A DNA stretch of 28,143 nucleotides. Origin: Spirochaetales bacterium. GTDB taxonomy: Bacteria; Spirochaetota; Spirochaetia; Sphaerochaetales; Sphaerochaetaceae. Shown one piece after another: positions 24,099 through 28,143 of the stretch (within the stretch, counting starts at the first letter, position 1; every line of letters begins with the position of its first letter). The translations under genes were made by a program, and so were the position numbers. The notes beneath the pieces are model-generated. The model worked only from the letters and a program-made list of their open reading frames with translations, had not been told where the DNA came from and made no database searches. The DNA lies in assembly GCA_022771185.1 (NCBI GenBank), contig JALFCJ010000176.1:1-28143 (forward strand), written 5' to 3'.

Positions 24099-25826
24099 AT
24101 GATAAAGAAATTTCTTGTATTATTGTTGTTCATTGCCTTTCCAGTTCTCTTATTTGCCAATTATCAAAAATACTATGAAGTCTCATCAAAAGAGTGGAAG
24201 ATTGTATCTTGGGTTACAAAGTATGCAGGAGTAACTGGCCCATCTTCTAATGGACCTATCACAGGTTATCAACTTTCTGATGCAATAGATAGGGCTGAGA
24301 ACATACTTGGAAAAGGTAATACCTATATAATTGAAGCAAGAAAATCTATTGAAGGTCCTGAAATATTATTAGGTAGTAAAGACAGTGGTTATATCAATCT
24401 ATTTGCGTCTATCAATCCTGAGGTATACTTACAGACAAACGGAATAGACCCTCTTTTTTTTGAAGGGGGAAACACTATCTTTGATTATGATTGGTATATC
24501 GCAGATAGCAAGCATAGATCTCCAATAATTGATTTGGGGTTTGAGTTAGGTGCAAAAGATATTTTCTATGGCGATTTTGACTATAATTTCACTCGTGCTT
24601 ATTATGAGTCGGATGTTTGGAATAGAAATTTGTTAAATAATGCTTCCACTTATCATACAGAAAACTATCCATTTAGATCTGGAATTAGCATTGGTAATAG
24701 AAATCTTAGCTTTATTGCTGCAAAGGCTGGAGTAAGCATGGGAGAAGGATATACTGGTAATACTGCCATTGGTGATAACTTCGATTATCAAGAGTTTATC
24801 AAGGCTAGTTTTTTTTCTCCTAATGTAGGGCTGTTTATAAATATTACGAATTTTGATTCCTCTCATAGTAAAGAAGTGACAAGCCCATATGAATTCTTGT
24901 ATGCTTCGTTTTCTGGGTATTTACAACTTAGGCACAATGTATCGATGGAATTTAATCTTTTTAACCGTGGACTAATTTCCGTTTCCCTGATTAACCTTTT
25001 GGATACAACCTCGTCTTTTGATTTAAGAATGGTTAATCCGTTTTATATACTGCATAATATGTTCAACTATACAGAGGGTACTATTTTTGAATCAAATAAT
25101 ATGCTGTCTCTATCTTTCACAATCCCAATTGTGTCGAAACTATCAGCACACTTTCAATTTACTCTTGATCAAAGTCAAACCGAAAAAGAGTTGGATAGTA
25201 TAGGAGAAAGGAATATTGACCCCAATGCATTTTCATTCTTGACAAACATATCCAAGGTTGGCTGTCTAAAAACGGGAAGATATGAACTCTTTTTGGAATC
25301 TGTATATAACAGTCCTTGTATGTACTTGAACCAGAAATACTACAAATCTGATGGAACTATTACTGCTAAAATCCCTGAATCTGATCCATTATATGCTTGG
25401 TCTCAGGATTATCTTTTGGGGTATAAAAATCAAAATAAAGGTAATGGAGACGCAGGCTGGTCGGGTTATTACTATGGGCCTGATTCTTTTGTGCTTGCTC
25501 TTGGCGGATCTTATTGGGGTGAACGATTTGAGTTTTCTGGTAGAGCTTTTTATATGGCACATGGAGAAAAAGGTAGGGGCGACAAGGCTGAGAATTATAC
25601 TTTTGAAGGATTTAATACTGCTGATACAGCACGAGACTATTCTTTGTCTGGTATTGTAGAGCATAGTTTTATCTTTTCTTTTGAAGGAAGTTATGCTTTC
25701 TGTGATTATTTCTCAATTCGCTCTGGTTTAGCCTATTCTCATCAATGGAACTTTCGAAACCAAAAAGGACTAGAGAGAGATAATATTCAATGTGTATTTG
25801 GGCTTTCCTTTAAGCTTGGTGTATAA
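24099..25826 (+). CDS. Wzi-like outer-membrane barrel, paralogue A
   Basis: A 575-residue exported protein. Signal peptide 1-20 (FLVLLLFIAFPVLLFA), then an N-terminal helical module (KYYEVSSKEWKIVSWVTKYA, GPSSNGPITGYQLSDAIDRA) and a large barrel. GVSMGEGYTGNTAIGDNFDY (211-230) and MVNPFYILHNMFNYTEG with a following FQFTLDQ match the layout of Wzi-like proteins (gly-rich strand, then LNP...N...D). It is a close paralogue of the next gene: GEGYTGNTAIGDN, MYLNQKYY, MAHGEKGRG and NGP(I/V)T(G/A)YQL occur in both. AGGTGA precedes the ATG. Probable surface glycan-binding or capsule assembly protein; the specific role is unknown. Confidence 0.68.
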   Translation: MIKKFLVLLLFIAFPVLLFANYQKYYEVSSKEWKIVSWVTKYAGVTGPSSNGPITGYQLSDAIDRAENILGKGNTYIIEARKSIEGPEILLGSKDSGYINLFASINPEVYLQTNGIDPLFFEGGNTIFDYDWYIADSKHRSPIIDLGFELGAKDIFYGDFDYNFTRAYYESDVWNRNLLNNASTYHTENYPFRSGISIGNRNLSFIAAKAGVSMGEGYTGNTAIGDNFDYQEFIKASFFSPNVGLFINITNFDSSHSKEVTSPYEFLYASFSGYLQLRHNVSMEFNLFNRGLISVSLINLLDTTSSFDLRMVNPFYILHNMFNYTEGTIFESNNMLSLSFTIPIVSKLSAHFQFTLDQSQTEKELDSIGERNIDPNAFSFLTNISKVGCLKTGRYELFLESVYNSPCMYLNQKYYKSDGTITAKIPESDPLYAWSQDYLLGYKNQNKGNGDAGWSGYYYGPDSFVLALGGSYWGERFEFSGRAFYMAHGEKGRGDKAENYTFEGFNTADTARDYSLSGIVEHSFIFSFEGSYAFCDYFSIRSGLAYSHQWNFRNQKGLERDNIQCVFGLSFKLGV

Positions 25827-25838
25827 AGGTTATATGAA

Positions 25839-27581
25839 ATGAAACGAGTTGTTGTCTGTTTTATTATCGTTGTGTTTTCTTTTTCTCTGGTTTTTTCATC
25901 ATATAGTAACCAAAAATATTATGCTGTCTCGTCCCTTGAATGGAACACTGTCAATGATATATGTCACATAGCAGGGGTAGCTGGTCCAAGTTCAAATGGG
26001 CCAGTAACAGCATATCAGCTTGTACTTGCATTAGATAGGGCGGAAAAGGAATTAGGTGTTGATAATCCAATAATAAAAAGTACCAAAGAAATGCTCAATG
26101 AAACAAAAGCAGTTTATGAAGATGAGTTAGGCCTTGTTTCACTTAAGGTTGAAGCTAATGGAGAAGTATATCTTCAGAGTAATGGAAATGATTTAACTGT
26201 AGATGCCTTTGATCAAGATAGTGATTGGTATATTAGGAACTATATAGGGCGTCCTGCTTTTGTTTCTCTTACTCTTGAAAACGAAATTAAGGATTTTTTG
26301 TATTCTAGATTAGTTCTTCAGGGAAAACAGAAACAATCCTCTGACAATTATTGGAATAATGGAGTTCATTTTGGCTTCTATGGAGCACGAATGAGCCAAA
26401 ACTTTCCTTTTGATGCGGGTATATCCATCGGAACTAAGGGATTTTCAATAATAACGGGAAGGGGAAAGGTGTCTCAAGGAGAGGGATACACAGGAAACAC
26501 TGCCATTGGTGATAACTATGACTATCAAGAGTTTTTGAAGATGGGATTCTACACTAGGAATACAGGGGTTAATCTTACACTTACTTACTTTGATTCATCT
26601 AGAAAGACTACAAATGATTCAACCAATGTAATAAATAATCCATACAGCGTACATAGTTCAAAATTCTCTGGTTACAGAGAAATAAGACATAGTGCAGGGT
26701 ATGAAATGACTCTTATTGATAAGCTTAAGCTTTCCCTTGCTTTTATTACGCTTCTCGATACTGATACAGCCTTTGACTTCAGATACTTAAACCCATTTAT
26801 GATTGTTCATAACATGTATAACTTCCATGAAGGAAACATCCTTGAAGCAAATAACATGATATCTGTCGATTTGTCATGGGCAATAGCAAAGAGAGTTAAC
26901 CTTTATTTACAGGTGACCATGGACCAGTTCCAGATAACAGGAGAGGCGGACGGTTATACGGAGAGTTTTGGTTATACAGATCCTAATGCTTTTTCCGGAT
27001 TAATTAATATCTCATATACTGATGTGATAAAAGATGGAATTAGAAAAATATATTTTGAAGCTGTATATACTGCTCCTGGAATGTATTTAAACCAGAAGTA
27101 TTACGATAATGGTAGGATAACACAACACATTAAGGAAGAACCTTGTTGGTCACAAGATTTCTTATTAGGGTATTCGAGAACAGAATCAAGCGGAAAAGAT
27201 GATATGGCTTTCTCTGGATATATTTATGGACCAGATGCCATCGTTCTTGCTTTTGGTGGAGAATATTATATTCCTAATAAACTAAATGTAACTTCACGTG
27301 TTATCTTTATGGCTCATGGTGAGAAGGGACGAGGAACGGATAAAAACAACTACAATTTCTCAGGTCTTGATTCAAAAGAAACTATAAATACTTTGTCTCC
27401 AACGGGAGTCGTAGAGCATACTTTTGCCATCAGTGTTGAATGTAACTGGACTATCTCCGAGTTTGTATCCCTCTATGGCGGTGCAGCATATAGCTATAGA
27501 TGGAATTATAGAAACGAGAAAGGAAGAAACGTAGGCAATCTTCAGACAGCTTTTGGTGTGAAACTCAGTTATACAGTTTGA
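25839..27581 (+). CDS. Wzi-like outer-membrane barrel, paralogue B
   Basis: A 580-residue exported barrel, last gene of the operon. Signal peptide 1-20 (VVVCFIIVVFSFSLVFS), helical N-terminal module (QKYYAVSSLEW, AGVAGPSSNGPVTAYQL, ALDRAEKEL), and barrel with GEGYTGNTAIGDNYDYQEFL, RYLNPFMIVHNMYNFHEGN and LQVTMDQFQ. The differences from paralogue A lie mostly in predicted loops, for example a longer serine/threonine/asparagine stretch (SSRKTTNDSTNVINN), as expected for surface-exposed loops. It follows paralogue A after 12 bases with a weak ribosome-binding sequence (AAAGG). A strong terminator begins 18 bases after its stop. Confidence 0.7.
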   Translation: MKRVVVCFIIVVFSFSLVFSSYSNQKYYAVSSLEWNTVNDICHIAGVAGPSSNGPVTAYQLVLALDRAEKELGVDNPIIKSTKEMLNETKAVYEDELGLVSLKVEANGEVYLQSNGNDLTVDAFDQDSDWYIRNYIGRPAFVSLTLENEIKDFLYSRLVLQGKQKQSSDNYWNNGVHFGFYGARMSQNFPFDAGISIGTKGFSIITGRGKVSQGEGYTGNTAIGDNYDYQEFLKMGFYTRNTGVNLTLTYFDSSRKTTNDSTNVINNPYSVHSSKFSGYREIRHSAGYEMTLIDKLKLSLAFITLLDTDTAFDFRYLNPFMIVHNMYNFHEGNILEANNMISVDLSWAIAKRVNLYLQVTMDQFQITGEADGYTESFGYTDPNAFSGLINISYTDVIKDGIRKIYFEAVYTAPGMYLNQKYYDNGRITQHIKEEPCWSQDFLLGYSRTESSGKDDMAFSGYIYGPDAIVLAFGGEYYIPNKLNVTSRVIFMAHGEKGRGTDKNNYNFSGLDSKETINTLSPTGVVEHTFAISVECNWTISEFVSLYGGAAYSYRWNYRNEKGRNVGNLQTAFGVKLSYTV

Positions 27582-27598
27582 GTTTTTCAGAAAATGAT

Positions 27599-27633
27599 AA
27601 GGGGACGATTATTCATCTTCGTCCCCTTTTTTT
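27599..27633 (+). terminator. Strong rho-independent terminator
   Basis: AAGGGGACGA (27599-27608) pairs perfectly with TCGTCCCCTT (27619-27628) across a 10-base loop, followed by an uninterrupted T run through 27633. It ends the operon that runs from wzy to the last Wzi-like gene. The minus strand has no T tract after the stem, so the convergent PAP2 gene is not clearly served. Confidence 0.9.
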
Positions 27634-27704
27634 AGGTTCTCACTTGATGGTGGAGACTCACCGCTTTTTTGTTAAGTATATACTCTAATTTTCAATTATG
27701 TAAC

Positions 27705-28143
27705 TCAAAATGAAACAGAGAAAGCAAGAGCAAATGGAGTGATTCCTACTTCAACATTATCTCCAAGAGTATGGAGCATTGGTACTCCAACTCCCCAGAG
27801 TGTACCCAATAGGGCTCCTGTAAGGACATCTGTCATAAAGTGATTGCCACTTAATATTCTCAGTACAGCTGTCGTTGTGGCCGCAGTGTAGGCAGTGACT
27901 ATTATAGGCACCTTCCATTTTGATTCCGGGTAGTAACGTGAGAATACATAGGAGACAAAGCCAGCAGAAGCGAAAGCCATTGTAGTGTGTCCGGAAGGAA
28001 AGGAGTTATTCCAGTCGTCTTTCTCTTTTTCTGGGGCTCCTTCAAAATATGTATAAGGGCGGGGCCTATCTATTATTTTTTTAAGTATTTCTTTTGAAGC
28101 ATAAGCTCCTGCCATAGTCTCTAAGTACATTACTCCTATAGTA
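27705..28143 (-). CDS. PAP2-family phosphatase, C-terminal part (start outside window)
   Basis: A membrane phosphatase of the PAP2 superfamily, acting on undecaprenyl pyrophosphate, lipid A phosphate or phosphatidic acid. The frame stays open to the window edge (TIGVMYLETMAG), so the ATG at 28130 is likely internal. All three catalytic motifs are present: KKIIDRPRP (K-x6-RP type), PSGHTT, and RILSGNHFMTD (R-x5-H-x3-D). Two hydrophobic helices follow. The last residues, VGITPFALAFSVSF, look like an amphipathic strand ending in Phe, which is unusual for a plain PAP2 protein. It is convergent with the glycan operon. A role in recycling undecaprenyl pyrophosphate for the locus is plausible but unproven. 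Confidence 0.88.
   Translation of the reverse strand, partial: TIGVMYLETMAGAYASKEILKKIIDRPRPYTYFEGAPEKEKDDWNNSFPSGHTTMAFASAGFVSYVFSRYYPESKWKVPIIVTAYTAATTTAVLRILSGNHFMTDVLTGALLGTLWGVGVPMLHTLGDNVEVGITPFALAFSVSF

Noticed and set aside
27646..27672. Second terminator GGTG-6-CACC followed by T6
   Set aside because: Only a 4-bp stem; the strong terminator at 27599-27633 already ends the operon.

Overview
The window reads as an AT-rich spirochaete chromosome segment, most likely from a host- or gut-associated Treponema/Sphaerochaeta-type organism. The grounds are a fused LicC-LicA protein (an arrangement known from treponemes), several signal-peptide outer-membrane beta-barrels, and a pair of secreted proteins that resemble a spirochaete-type family of unknown function. 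The genus call is inference. Almost the whole window is a surface-glycan locus. No rRNA, tRNA, CRISPR array, IS element or phage gene was recognised.

Region 1 (1-6334) has the end of glf (UDP-galactopyranose mutase), then a phosphocholine (ChoP) module. The module is an HTH-LicC-LicA fusion, a second LicC with a stump of a kinase domain, a BCCT choline-type transporter, a hairpin terminator, and a convergent licD-family phosphotransferase. Together these could import choline, phosphorylate it, activate it to CDP-choline and attach ChoP to a glycan. The first gene is preceded by a perfect 14-bp inverted repeat that covers the -10 and the start codon, which suggests autoregulation by its HTH domain.

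Region 2 (6335-12721) starts with about 780 bases of non-coding or decayed sequence. A tight plus-strand operon follows: aspartate kinase, GT4, GT2, sulfotransferase, GT4. Region 3 (12718-16200, minus strand) is GT4 - GT2 - Wzx flippase. It meets region 2 at a shared CTAG in which both stop codons overlap.

Region 4 (about 16384-27633, plus strand) is a long operon from a predicted promoter to a strong terminator. It carries a Wzy-like polymerase, a PglC-type initiating phosphoglycosyl transferase, an outer-membrane barrel with a POTRA-like N-terminus, a Wzi-like barrel, two paralogous secreted proteins of unknown function, and two more Wzi-like barrels. The polymerase contains a run of ten G in its reading frame, in frame here, which is a probable phase-variation switch. 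The window closes with the C-terminal part of a PAP2 phosphatase on the minus strand.

A working model, which is inference: the PglC-type enzyme starts a lipid-linked repeat unit, the GT2/GT4 enzymes extend it with sugars including Galf, and Wzx flips it. Wzy polymerises it (switchable by poly-G), sulfotransferase and LicD decorate it, and the barrel proteins place it on the surface. No Wza/Wzb/Wzc export proteins and no ABC exporter are visible in the window.
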